Shown here piece after piece: positions 54,534-63,105 of a stretch of DNA of 64,000 nt (position 1 is its first letter; each line of letters opens with the position of its first letter). This DNA is from Ferruginibacter paludis (lineage in GTDB: Bacteria; Bacteroidota; Bacteroidia; Chitinophagales; Chitinophagaceae), in contig NZ_JAUFQJ010000005.1 of NCBI RefSeq assembly GCF_030409685.1, positions 186,001 to 250,000 of the forward strand, in the 5' to 3' direction. The notes below the pieces were generated by a model, which saw only the letters and a list, made by a program, of their open reading frames with translations, ran no database searches and had not been told where the DNA came from. The position numbers were made by a program, and so were the translations under genes.

Positions 54534-56087
54534 ATGAAAAAATGGATCGCATTTGCAGCAATGCTGTATACTGTTAACATTGCCATCGCACAGGAAATAG
54601 TGGATACAGCGATGATGCAAAAAATAAAAGCTGAAGAAAAAAACAACTCGCAGATTGTGATGATTGCCCACAACCTTACAGATGTAATTGGTCCTCGCTT
54701 AACCAATTCACCGGGCTACAACCGGGCGCTGGACTGGGTAACAGCCACCTGCAAAAAATGGGGACTGCAAAATGCCGGCCGCGAAGCCTGGGGCGAATTT
54801 GGAAAAGGCTGGAGCAATGAACAGGCAACCCTTGCCATGAAAGTGCCTTATTATGAAAATATCATCGCCTACCCTGTTCCCTGGTGTAAAAGCACCGGCA
54901 AGCCAATCAAAAGCGAATTGATCATGCTGGATGAATTGGATTCAGCCTCGATTGATAAAGCAGGCGCTTCTTTAAAAGGAAAAATCGTGATGATAAAACC
55001 AAGCACCAATAATATCCCCGATGCCTTCAAGCCGTATGCAACAAGGTATGCAGATACAGCGCTGAATAACCTGCCCGACGATTACATGATCACCCGGCAG
55101 CAATTGGAACAATATCTGCCCATGATTAAAAAAGATTATTACACCACCTTATACCTGGCAAAAAAAGGAGTTGCAGGTCTGGTACTCAGCAGCCGCGGAA
55201 ACCGGGACGGAACTGTATTTGTGGATGGTGGTGCCGGCTATGCCAAAGGTTTCGAAGCTGCTTTACCTACCATGAAAATCAGCAGGGAAGATTATTTAAA
55301 AATGATGCGTTTATTGCAGGATCATAAAAAGGTAGAAGTAGAGATGAATGTACAGAATACTTTTTATGATAAGGACCTTACAGGTTACAATGTAGTGGCG
55401 GAAATCCCCGGTACTGATCCAACATTAAAAAGCGAAGTGGTCATGCTAGGCGGCCACCTGGATAGCTGGGCGGGCGGTACCGGTGCAACTGATAATGGCG
55501 CCGGTTGTATTGTAATGCTTGAAGCCATCCGCATTTTAAAAACATTAGGCATACAGCCCCGCCGCACTATCCGCATCGTTTTGTGGGGCGGCGAAGAACA
55601 GGGCTTGTTTGGGTCTTTCGGTTATGTAAAAAAACACTTCGGCGATCCGGCTACCATGCAGTTAAAACCAGAGCAGCAAAAAATCTCCGCCTACTTTAAC
55701 TTAGACAATGGCTCCGGAAAAATCCGCGGTATTTATTTGCAAAACAATGAAGCCGTGAGGGAAATTTTCAAGGCCTGGCTGGCGCCTTTTGCAGAGATGG
55801 GTGCAACCGGTATCACGGCAAGTAATACCGGCAGCACTGATCATATTTCATTGGATGCGGTTGGCATACCGGCCTTTCAGTTTATACAGGATCCGCTGGA
55901 ATACGAAACCCGTACGCACCACAGCAATATGGATACATACGATCACCTGAGCATTGAAGATCTTCAGCAAGCCGCAGCAGTTGTGGCTGCCTTTGTGTAT
56001 AACACGGCCATGCGCAACGAAAAATTACCGCGTAAACCTTTGCCTAAAGCAGAAAAATTTGTTTTTGATTTTGATTTTCCTATCTAG
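54534..56087 (+). CDS. M28 family zinc aminopeptidase, secreted
   Basis: 517 residues from ATG 54534. Signal peptide MKKWIAFAAMLYTVNIAIAQ. The N-terminal half holds a PA-like insertion (SELIMLDELDSASIDKAG...LKGKIVMIKPS). The M28 zinc site is complete: GGHLDSWAGGTGATDNGAG (His308, Asp320), WGGEEQGLFGS (Glu354 and Glu355), LDNGSGKIRG and STDHISLDAVG near the end. It is a periplasmic or surface aminopeptidase or carboxypeptidase of the Zn-dependent group. No operon partner seen. Confidence 0.92.
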   Translation: MKKWIAFAAMLYTVNIAIAQEIVDTAMMQKIKAEEKNNSQIVMIAHNLTDVIGPRLTNSPGYNRALDWVTATCKKWGLQNAGREAWGEFGKGWSNEQATLAMKVPYYENIIAYPVPWCKSTGKPIKSELIMLDELDSASIDKAGASLKGKIVMIKPSTNNIPDAFKPYATRYADTALNNLPDDYMITRQQLEQYLPMIKKDYYTTLYLAKKGVAGLVLSSRGNRDGTVFVDGGAGYAKGFEAALPTMKISREDYLKMMRLLQDHKKVEVEMNVQNTFYDKDLTGYNVVAEIPGTDPTLKSEVVMLGGHLDSWAGGTGATDNGAGCIVMLEAIRILKTLGIQPRRTIRIVLWGGEEQGLFGSFGYVKKHFGDPATMQLKPEQQKISAYFNLDNGSGKIRGIYLQNNEAVREIFKAWLAPFAEMGATGITASNTGSTDHISLDAVGIPAFQFIQDPLEYETRTHHSNMDTYDHLSIEDLQQAAAVVAAFVYNTAMRNEKLPRKPLPKAEKFVFDFDFPI

Positions 56088-56100
56088 CAGTTAAACAACA

Positions 56101-56270
56101 ATGCCGAATAAAAATGATTTTTGGGCCAGGCCTTGGTACTGCTATTTGGCTTCAGTGGCGTCGCACTCTTTTACTCTATCACTTTACTGAACTTTTATCT
56201 AAGCGTAGATGCGAAGAAAATTTGTATTGCGGTAGAAGCGACTTCATTCAAATACAATTTTAAACTTTAA
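56101..56270 (+). pseudogene. Possible small membrane protein with a one-base frameshift
   Basis: From ATG 56101 the frame MPNKND breaks at a run of five T (about 56117-56121); in the next frame comes FLGQALVLLFGFSGVALFY, a membrane helix, then NFYLSVDAKKICIAVEATSFKYNFKL and a TAA at 56268. One extra T would join them into a 56-residue protein. It could be a sequencing error, a real frameshift, or chance; no family known. Confidence 0.3.
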
Positions 56271-56342
56271 ATGCATCGGTTTAAAATGTAAACGCTTTAA
56301 GACAATGCACTCAATGCAGACACATCCATTAAAATAAGCAAT

Positions 56343-57463
56343 ATGAAAAAGTTACTCCTACCCCTTTTGTTGCTTTTATTTGTATTGCCGCAAAACTATT
56401 TGCCCAGGATAAAGAAGACAAGCTGGATTTACCCGGCGATAACCTTAATTTATTTGCGGTATTAAAACTGTTCCAGGAGTCGGAAACGCTGGAAGGTTTT
56501 GAAAGAAAACTCAATGAAGAAAATAGCGAAATCAATAACCTTGATCTGAATGGCGATAACAAAACCGATTACATAAAAGTAATTGATAACACCGATGGCG
56601 ATGTACATACCATCGTGCTGCAGGTAGATGTAAGCGCCACTGAAAAATAGGATGTAGCCGTATTTACAGTACAAAAAGATCCGGATGGAAAAGTGCAGGT
56701 ACAATTGATAGGCAATGAAGAACTGTATGGTAAAGATTATATTATCGAGCCCAATGCAGACGATAATATTGCGGCAACAGAAACGCCTAATCCCGGTTAT
56801 ACAGGCAACACTGTTGTAGTTGACGAGCAACCAATCCCCGTACAAAAAACTACGACTGTTGTTATCGCCAGCTGGCCAATGGTACGCTATATTTATTTGC
56901 CGACGTACACCATCTGGCGCTCACCCTGGTATTGGAATTATTACCCATCTTACTGGCATCCATGGCGCCTATTATTCTGGCATGCCTACTGGGGCTATCA
57001 CAGTAACTGGAATAACTGGTACTTTGGTTATTACCGCCGCTGGCCAGTGTGCCGCTATAAGCGCTGGAATGATTTTTATTTCAACCAGCGCAGGGTACAT
57101 TCAGTAGTAGTATTTAATAACAGGCAAAACGGCGTTTACCGAAACACCTACGCCAAGCCAGAAACAAGGCAACAGGGGGTTGCATTATTTAACAAACGAA
57201 ACCCCGGAGGCAACCGGCTGCCCACTCAGCCGGTTGATAAACCAAGACCCATCACAAGACCAGTTAACCCAACAAGGCCATCGATAGAACGTCCGGTTAC
57301 AAAACCGGTACAACCTGGCACAAGACCTGTTACGAGACCTGTAACCAGACCGGTTACAAGACCAGTAACCAAGCCAACAAGGCCAGCCATACAACCAGCG
57401 CAACCAAGGCCAGCGCCACGGCCAGCCACGAACAAAAACAAAAGGAATGGAGAACGTCACTAA
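56343..57463 (+). pseudogene. Decayed secreted Trp/Tyr-rich protein with PVTRP repeats
   Basis: Begins MKKLLLPLLLLLFV at 56343 and shifts frame before 56387; the correct frame then reads AKLFAQDKEDKLDLPGDN and continues to the end. A TAG at 56648-56650 interrupts the frame (SATEK*DVAVFTV); a C-to-T change from CAG would explain it. After the amber come QLIGNEELYGKDYIIEP, a Trp/Tyr-rich middle (SPWYWNYYPSYWHPW...) and about ten PVTRP/PVTKP repeats near the end (57285-57380). The 3' part from 56693 could still be translated from an internal ATG. Looks like a surface or matrix protein in decay. Confidence 0.7.
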
Positions 57464-57483
57464 GCTTAACGGATGGTTAAAAT

Positions 57484-57518
57484 AAAAAAAGCAAACCCTG
57501 GTGTGGTTTGCTTTTTTT
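57484..57518. terminator. Bidirectional terminator
   Basis: AAAAAAAGCAAACC (57484-57497) pairs exactly with GGTTTGCTTTTTTT (57505-57518), loop of seven bases. It ends the preceding plus-strand locus and the convergent small protein gene. Confidence 0.85.
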
Positions 57519-57538
57519 TATTTACCGGCTGAGAAAAC

Positions 57539-57916
57539 TCAGTACTTGTAGTAGTTTCGCTTCAGATCGTTTATTTCATTGTCCCGTTCTGCCTTCAGCT
57601 CATGTACCTTCGCCTTTCTTTCTTTTCTGGGCAGACTTTTATCATGCTTTACCGACCAGATTTTATCTGCATAATCGTTTTTTATGTCTTCTATCTGCAT
57701 CGTCATTTTTGAAGGCCTGCTATAAGCATAATTAGGCGGATATAAACCATAAGGATAAAAACCACCGAGGCCAAGCCCATAATAGGGGTAGAAGCCTCCT
57801 GAAACAATCACCCGGGTGCGGGGCGGATAATAATGACCGCCACCGCGAATGTGCTGTGCAGAAACGGAACCCACCAGCAGTAACGAAACCACCATCACAA
57901 TTAATGACTTTTTCAT
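57539..57916 (-). CDS. Secreted Gly/Tyr-rich protein with charged helical tail
   Basis: 125 residues. Signal peptide MKKSLIVMVVSLLLVGSVSAQ. The mature first half is Gly, Tyr and Pro rich (GGFYPYYGLGLGGFYPYGLYPP), likely flexible, and the second half is a Lys/Glu/Asp helix (KIWSVKHDKSLPRKERKAKVHELKAERDNEINDLKRN). It resembles small envelope or matrix proteins of Bacteroidota. Function unknown. Lies convergent to the decayed Trp/Tyr-rich locus. Confidence 0.65.
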   Translation of the reverse strand: MKKSLIVMVVSLLLVGSVSAQHIRGGGHYYPPRTRVIVSGGFYPYYGLGLGGFYPYGLYPPNYAYSRPSKMTMQIEDIKNDYADKIWSVKHDKSLPRKERKAKVHELKAERDNEINDLKRNYYKY

Positions 57917-58170
57917 AAATACTCCTTTTTTTATTTACCATTATAGACGCAAAAAGGGGCTAAAAGTTGCAATCAAAAACAGCAAATAACTTTTCAATAA
58001 CAAAGGGAATTTTAAATGCATCGACGTAAGAAGTGGCGGGCAAATTTTTTAAAAAAGCTTTAACAAAACAGGCAAGAAAATTCGCTGCTGAGGCGGGTAT
58101 TATTAGGGTGAATACTGCCTCTTTCAATCAGCAAATGCTGCCAGCTAAAATAAATTTTTCTGTCAATTAT
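57917..58170. other. Intergenic region
   Basis: 254 bases. Must hold the promoter of the Gly/Tyr-rich gene; nothing recognised. Confidence 0.3.
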
Positions 58171-59445
58171 TTACCTGGCAAGCAACCTGTTTAAACCTTC
58201 TTTTTCAAACAGGATACGCCCTAATTTTAAGTCGCTCCAACCTTCTTTTAATTTGTAGGTAAATGCGGGAATATTGTCGGCCAGGTTACATTCTATGTAA
58301 CAGGTATTTATTTTGTTGGTTTTTATTTCTTCCATGTCTTTCAACTGGTGAAGATGGGTGGAAATAAAAAATAACGAATTGGGGAAATGCGTCAGGCCTT
58401 TAATGGTGGCTGTGCTTATTTCCAGCGCATCTTCAATATTGGTGCCCCTGAACAACTCATCAAAAACAGCAAAACATTTTGAGTCATTCTTCGCCTCCAA
58501 AAGCACATTTTTAAGTGTAATAATTTCTGACATAAAATGACTGTAACCACTTACAATGCTGTCGGTAAGATTGATGGCTACAGAAATGGTGCTGAAAAAC
58601 GGCATCGCAGCTTTTGCAGCAGGTACCGCAAGGCCGGCATGAGCAAGGTAAACGCATATGCTTACCGCTTTTAACAGGGTAGATTTACCAGACATATTCG
58701 GGCCAGTTAACAATATCACATTGTGCCGGGCTGTAATATCGTTTTTCACCGGCTTTTTCAATACAGGATGATAAAATTCTGCAAGTGAAAATTGGGCATC
58801 GTCAAAAACAGGAAACACAAAACCGTGCGTGGTAATACCGGTGCTTACAGACAGGTAGGCTTCAAATAAAAACCATCTTTTCCAAAAAGCGGCAGCCTCC
58901 CCATTGCCAATTTTTTGGGTGATGATGAGCATTAGCTCCACCATATGTTTGGTGCCGAATTTATTTTTATTGAAGGCGGTTTCGTAGCGTTCCAAATCAA
59001 ATGACGCAAAGAACTTCTTCAACTCTTCCAGTTCAGCTGCATAGGTCGCCGGAAAAACGCCTGTATCAATCTTTGATAAATAATCTGTATTGATGGCATA
59101 AAAAAGGCGGACAAGCAAAATCAGTTTGCCTCGTTTTTTCTCCCGTTCTTTATCAGAAAACATAAACTTTAACCGCATGTTGCGGGTGGATACGGAGCCA
59201 ACAAAAATCGTCTCCAGGAATTCGTATATCTCTGCCAGGTTAAACCGGTAATAAGAATAATCACTCAGTATTTCGCGGTTGGCGATAAAGCCTTTCAATA
59301 ATTCCTGCCGCCTGAAGATGGCTTCTTTTGAGCCCAGCGTTTTGGTAAGTATATCCTTTACCTCAGCGCCGGAATAACTATTGTAGGTAAAATCAAACAA
59401 CGGTCTTATATCCTCTTCAATATGTAAATCCTGTGTGTTGATCAT
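58171..59445 (-). CDS. MutS-like ATPase lacking the mismatch-binding domain
   Basis: 424 residues. Only the MutS core/lever (roughly residues 20-220) and ATPase regions are present; the N-terminal mismatch-recognition and connector domains of full MutS (about 850 residues) are absent. The ATPase is intact: Walker A GPNMSGKST, the conserved SHFMSEIITLKN, Walker B CFAVFDELFRGTN with the following signature, and the His-containing loop THLHQL. Such short MutS-related proteins occur in Bacteroidota and are of unclear role, possibly in recombination or DNA branch control. It starts 97 bases from the downstream MtfA-like gene. Confidence 0.87.
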   Translation of the reverse strand: MINTQDLHIEEDIRPLFDFTYNSYSGAEVKDILTKTLGSKEAIFRRQELLKGFIANREILSDYSYYRFNLAEIYEFLETIFVGSVSTRNMRLKFMFSDKEREKKRGKLILLVRLFYAINTDYLSKIDTGVFPATYAAELEELKKFFASFDLERYETAFNKNKFGTKHMVELMLIITQKIGNGEAAAFWKRWFLFEAYLSVSTGITTHGFVFPVFDDAQFSLAEFYHPVLKKPVKNDITARHNVILLTGPNMSGKSTLLKAVSICVYLAHAGLAVPAAKAAMPFFSTISVAINLTDSIVSGYSHFMSEIITLKNVLLEAKNDSKCFAVFDELFRGTNIEDALEISTATIKGLTHFPNSLFFISTHLHQLKDMEEIKTNKINTCYIECNLADNIPAFTYKLKEGWSDLKLGRILFEKEGLNRLLAR

Positions 59446-59542
59446 TTAATGATAACTTGGTTAAGGCAATCTTTGCTATGCCAATAAATAACAATGTAGG
59501 TAAAAATCATTAAAGCCTTTATACGCCCACATTATTAACTCA

Positions 59543-60310
59543 TTAATTAGTCACTCTGAATATTTTTTCCATCAGCAGAAATAACGCCGGGTGCTTTTCG
59601 GCAAAAAGATCCGGCCGTTCAAAAAAATATTCGGCAGCTACTGCAAAAAATTCGGATTCATTCGTAATGCCATAAGGGTTGATATCTGAATCATTTGCTT
59701 TGATGCGGCTGATTTCGGCATGCATCAGTTGCAGCCAGGGCAGTACGTATTTTTTGTCCAGCAGCGAAGCGGGTATGCCATCAATATCGCCGTCCGTTTT
59801 ATCAATCAGGTGCACAAATTCATGAATGGCCGTATTCTCTTTACCTGATGCGTTGCTGAATGCCTGGCGCAGTTGCTGTTGGGACAATATCATTACATGA
59901 TTCATTGCTCCGTTGCCTACCATGCCAAGGATGTTTCGTCCGCCCCCAGCCTGCTTGTATTCATCATCAAACGAATCCGGGTACAGCAGTACCTCATGCA
60001 GGTTAAAATATTCCCAGTTGGCAAAATTAAAAACGGGGATGATGGCGCTGGCTGAAATATAGATCCGGTCAATATCTTCCACTGTAGCATTGACACCGGT
60101 AATTTTAACCTGCGCCAAAAACTGTAACATCCTTTGCTGAAATTGCTGTTGCTGCGGCGGTGAAAGCTGATTATAAAATGGAACCTGGTCTGTAAGCACC
60201 TGCTTGAAACCTGCAGGCGCTGCGACAGGAACGATGGCCTTCTTTTTTAGTAATTTAAATGCGGTAAATAAAATGATTGCGCCAAAAATAACAAGACTAA
60301 CAGTTTGCAT
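59543..60310 (-). CDS. MtfA-like zinc peptidase (M90)
   Basis: 255 residues. A hydrophobic N-terminal segment (VSLVIFGAIILFTAFKLL) anchors it. The metal site is HEFVH in NTAIHEFVHLIDKTDGDIDGIP, followed by Asn/Glu (NPYGITNESEFFAVAAEYFFE) with the Glu typical of MtfA. Other landmarks are QFQQRMLQFLAQVKITGVN and YPDSFDDEY. MtfA in E. coli controls glucose-phosphotransferase regulator Mlc by binding and proteolysis; here the partner is unknown and no Mlc homologue is seen nearby. Confidence 0.87.
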   Translation of the reverse strand: MQTVSLVIFGAIILFTAFKLLKKKAIVPVAAPAGFKQVLTDQVPFYNQLSPPQQQQFQQRMLQFLAQVKITGVNATVEDIDRIYISASAIIPVFNFANWEYFNLHEVLLYPDSFDDEYKQAGGGRNILGMVGNGAMNHVMILSQQQLRQAFSNASGKENTAIHEFVHLIDKTDGDIDGIPASLLDKKYVLPWLQLMHAEISRIKANDSDINPYGITNESEFFAVAAEYFFERPDLFAEKHPALFLLMEKIFRVTN

Positions 60311-60535
60311 TGTGGGGTAAAATTAGTCATCTTTTTTTGCACTCAGGGATTAAGTGATCGCCGATTTTATTCTCTTAACAAAAATGAATGAAGGTGTTGC
60401 TGAATAATTTTAATCATACAATTGTTTTTTGGATAGCGGCTTTGAAGCGGCATCATCCCCTGCAGAAAAAAGGATGGATGATTTTATAATCCGGCATTTT
60501 GGTATCTTAATCTACAAGCCAGTGTGAAGATCATA
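60311..60535. other. Intergenic region
   Basis: 225 bases with no supported feature. Confidence 0.3.
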
Positions 60536-60994
60536 CTATAATATTTTCTCCATCATTACATCGGCTGTAACATAATGTGAACCGGTGACGGGTATATGCC
60601 GGAAGCCATACTTTTCATACAAACTTACTGCAGTATTTAACTGGCTGTTGGAAAGTAAAAATATGCGTTTTGCTTTTTTATTGACTGCTTCGTCCAGGCA
60701 TTTTTCCAGCAACATTTTGCTGATGCCATTACCCTGGAAGGCAGGTGCAACAGCCATTTTTGCCAATTCATACTCGTCCTGTCCCTCGGGAATCAAGGCA
60801 CAGGACCCCACAATTTCGCCACCCGCTTTTGCCAGGAAAATGCATCCGCCGGTTGCCAAAATTTCTTTTTCAGGATCATTCAGCACCTTCAGATCGGCCT
60901 CCTCCGTCAGCGAATATTTATCCAGCCATTCCAGGTTGAGTTTTTTAAAATCAGCGGCAAATTGTTGTTCATATTGAATAATTGCTATTTCCAT
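60536..60994 (-). CDS. GNAT family N-acetyltransferase
   Basis: 152 residues, a single GNAT domain. Acetyl-CoA pyrophosphate loop: GQDEYELAKMAVAPAFQGNGISKMLLEKCLDEA (the Q/R-x-x-G-x-G/A signature reads QGNGIS). The C-terminal strand pair is SNSQLNTAVSLYEKYGFRHIPVTGSHYVTADVMMEKIL. Start MEIAIIQYEQQFAADFK. Target (amino acid, antibiotic or protein) is unknown. Lone gene. Confidence 0.88.
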   Translation of the reverse strand: MEIAIIQYEQQFAADFKKLNLEWLDKYSLTEEADLKVLNDPEKEILATGGCIFLAKAGGEIVGSCALIPEGQDEYELAKMAVAPAFQGNGISKMLLEKCLDEAVNKKAKRIFLLSNSQLNTAVSLYEKYGFRHIPVTGSHYVTADVMMEKIL

Positions 60995-61153
60995 GTCGCT
61001 TGCGGTTTTTGAGCAAACATAGCAATTAAAAGTCCGCTAACCTCCCCACGCCTTAAAGCCAGCACAAATTTTTTGGGAGCGAATCACAGGACTCAAACTT
61101 GGCAAACTTTTGGATATAAAATGATCATAAATAACCTCAAAAAAAATATAACA

Positions 61154-61501
61154 ATGAAAAAGTTAACGATGCTACTTTTTGCAGCCATAGCCTGTACCAG
61201 TATTGCCACAGCCCAGGACACCACAAAAGCAAAAGATAAAATGCACCACATGGGCAGCATGAAGTCAATGAAAGATTGTGTAATGATGAAAGATGGCAAA
61301 ATGATGGTGATGAAAGGCGGGCAAACTATGGCAATGGATCAGGAGATGACGATGACCAATGGTACTGTTGTAGGTAAAGACGGAATTGTTAAAATGAAAG
61401 ATGGAACAAGCAAACAGCTAAAAGACGGGGATTGTGTTTACATGGATGGCAAAGTAAAAACCGGTATGAAGAAAGATCCAATGACCAAAAAACCCATGTA
61501 A
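61154..61501 (+). CDS. Secreted Met-rich DUF6799-type protein
   Basis: 115 residues from ATG 61154 (RBS-like AAAAATATAAC). Signal peptide MKKLTMLLFAAIACTSIATAQ. The mature part is rich in Met, Lys and Asp (KDKMHHMGSMKSMKDCVMMKDGKMMVMKGG, TMTNGTVVGKDGIVKMKDG). Repeats of MKDG/MKxG are visible and Met/His clusters suggest metal (copper) binding, which I infer. DUF6799-like family, function unknown. Followed by a terminator. Confidence 0.7.
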   Translation: MKKLTMLLFAAIACTSIATAQDTTKAKDKMHHMGSMKSMKDCVMMKDGKMMVMKGGQTMAMDQEMTMTNGTVVGKDGIVKMKDGTSKQLKDGDCVYMDGKVKTGMKKDPMTKKPM

Positions 61502-61580
61502 CGAAATCATTTTTATCGATTCTGAAAACTTTGACTGTTAATCAGCGTCTGGTATTATATTCTCTCTAAAATAAAACCAA

Positions 61581-61603
61581 GGGCTGCCTTTGACGGGCAG
61601 CCC
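61581..61603. terminator. Bidirectional hairpin terminator
   Basis: GGGCTGCC (61581-61588) pairs with GGCAGCCC (61596-61603), seven-base loop. Read on the minus strand it is followed by TTGGTTTTATTTTA, so it mainly ends the GlcG/HbpS-type gene. Confidence 0.75.
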
Positions 61604-61627
61604 ATTATAATTGACCACCGCTTGTAA

Positions 61628-62026
61628 TCAAATTGCTGTTGCGCCTGCTGTAGCTACCACGTGATCATTTTCTACAGAGCTGCCACTTACGCCGATAGCG
61701 CCAATAATTTCTCCCGAAACATTGATCACCGGAACACCTCCCGGAAAGGTAATCAGGCCACCATTAGAATGTTCAATATTATACAAAGAGCCACCAGGTT
61801 GAGACAAGCTTCCAATAATACCCGAGTTCATATCAAAGAAGCGGGCCGTTTTTGCTTTTTTCAGCGAAATGTCGGCAGAACCTAACCAGGCACCGTCCAT
61901 CCTCGCAAATGCCAGTATATTGGCTCCGGCATCCACCACGCTGATATTCATCTTAGCTCCCAGTTCAGTAGCTTTTGTCTTTGCAGCGGCAATCATTTTC
62001 TCTGCCTGTTCTAACGTAATATTCAT
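61628..62026 (-). CDS. GlcG/HbpS family haem- or corrinoid-binding-type protein
   Basis: 132 residues from ATG 62026. Complete family pattern: [97 protein letters not shown]. Members bind haem or act in glycolate, propanediol or haem-related pathways; the ligand here is unknown. No signal peptide. Confidence 0.87.
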   Translation of the reverse strand: MNITLEQAEKMIAAAKTKATELGAKMNISVVDAGANILAFARMDGAWLGSADISLKKAKTARFFDMNSGIIGSLSQPGGSLYNIEHSNGGLITFPGGVPVINVSGEIIGAIGVSGSSVENDHVVATAGATAI

Positions 62027-62177
62027 CAATTATTTTTTTTGAGTTTATTTTTAAACACAGCAAATATAGAATAAGCAGACAGCGACCGGTTACTTATAAA
62101 GCTCAAAAACTTATGAAAAAAGTTCAATTATAAACCCGTAGCAGACGGATCGGGCATGGCCAATAGCGCGGAAAAGA

Positions 62178-63035
62178 TTATGTTGAAGGTACTTCCCTTG
62201 GACTAATGCCAAACTCGTTTTTAAAGGCGGTGCTAAAGTTGGAAAGGTTTTTATATCCAAATTCCCGGAAGATTTCTGAAGGTTTTTGCTTATTGTCCTG
62301 CAACAATTCAAGCGCTTTTTGAAGCCGTTTTTTCTGTAACCATTTACCGGGATTTTCATTGTACTCCTTTGTAAAAGCCCTTTTGAATGTGGAAAGACTC
62401 ATGTTGCACAAGAAAGCGATTTTCCCGATTTTCAATGCCGTGACCACATTATTTTCCACTGTCTTTTTAAGCAGCGACTGCTGATCTGATTTGGCTAATG
62501 CATTCAGGTACCGGATGAACGGTTGCCCATATTTGCATACCAGGTAAAGCATAATCTCTTCAAACTTTACTGCCAGCAAATGCTGACCGGTAGTGGATAT
62601 CAGCTGGGTAACAGCGGCCAGTGAGCTGATAAAACGGTTGATGTATTCATCGTTGGCAATCACAAAAAAAGGTGCATCTTTTTTATCGGAGCCGTTGGAG
62701 CCTGCGAAACTGAATTTGTGTTTAGTAAGAAAATCGTCCAGTATTTTTTGAGAGAAGAAAAACAGCTTGCAATAATACACCTGCTCCTGGTTCAGCAATT
62801 CTGTAAACAGGCAGTTGCCATGTTTTATCAGGATGGATTGCTTTTCATTAACAGCCACAGACACGTTTGCAAAATGAATGTGCTTTTGCCCCGTCTGTAA
62901 AAAACTGAACATATTAACGCTCAGGTTCGCCTTGTTTTTTACCACATCTTCTGTCATCCTGTAATCATGCACCAATAAGTCAGGCAACAATTTTTTTTTC
63001 GCGATAAAAATTTCAGGAATATTCTGGACAGGCAT
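62178..63035 (-). CDS. AraC family transcriptional regulator
   Basis: 285 residues. The C-terminal half has the two helix-turn-helix units of AraC/XylS proteins: MSLSTFKRAFTKEYNENPGKWLQKKRLQKALELLQ and IFREFGYKNLSNFSTAFKNEFGISPREVP. The N-terminal 180 residues form a beta-rich effector domain (LLVHDYRMTEDVVKNKANLSV, IHFANVSVAVNEKQ), ligand not recognised. Regulates its own neighbours or a distant operon; transcribed away from the serine hydrolase gene upstream of it on the same strand (71-base gap). Confidence 0.9.
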   Translation of the reverse strand: MPVQNIPEIFIAKKKLLPDLLVHDYRMTEDVVKNKANLSVNMFSFLQTGQKHIHFANVSVAVNEKQSILIKHGNCLFTELLNQEQVYYCKLFFFSQKILDDFLTKHKFSFAGSNGSDKKDAPFFVIANDEYINRFISSLAAVTQLISTTGQHLLAVKFEEIMLYLVCKYGQPFIRYLNALAKSDQQSLLKKTVENNVVTALKIGKIAFLCNMSLSTFKRAFTKEYNENPGKWLQKKRLQKALELLQDNKQKPSEIFREFGYKNLSNFSTAFKNEFGISPREVPST

Positions 63036-63105
63036 TTCAGTTGAATTAAATATTATTTCAGCAATCAGATTTGCAAAGAAAGCGCCTTTAATTTAATCAA
63101 CCGGT

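Noticed and set aside
57226..57460. Long minus-strand frames of VTGLVTGLV type
   Set aside because: These are antisense shadows of the PVTRP repeats in the plus-strand gene.
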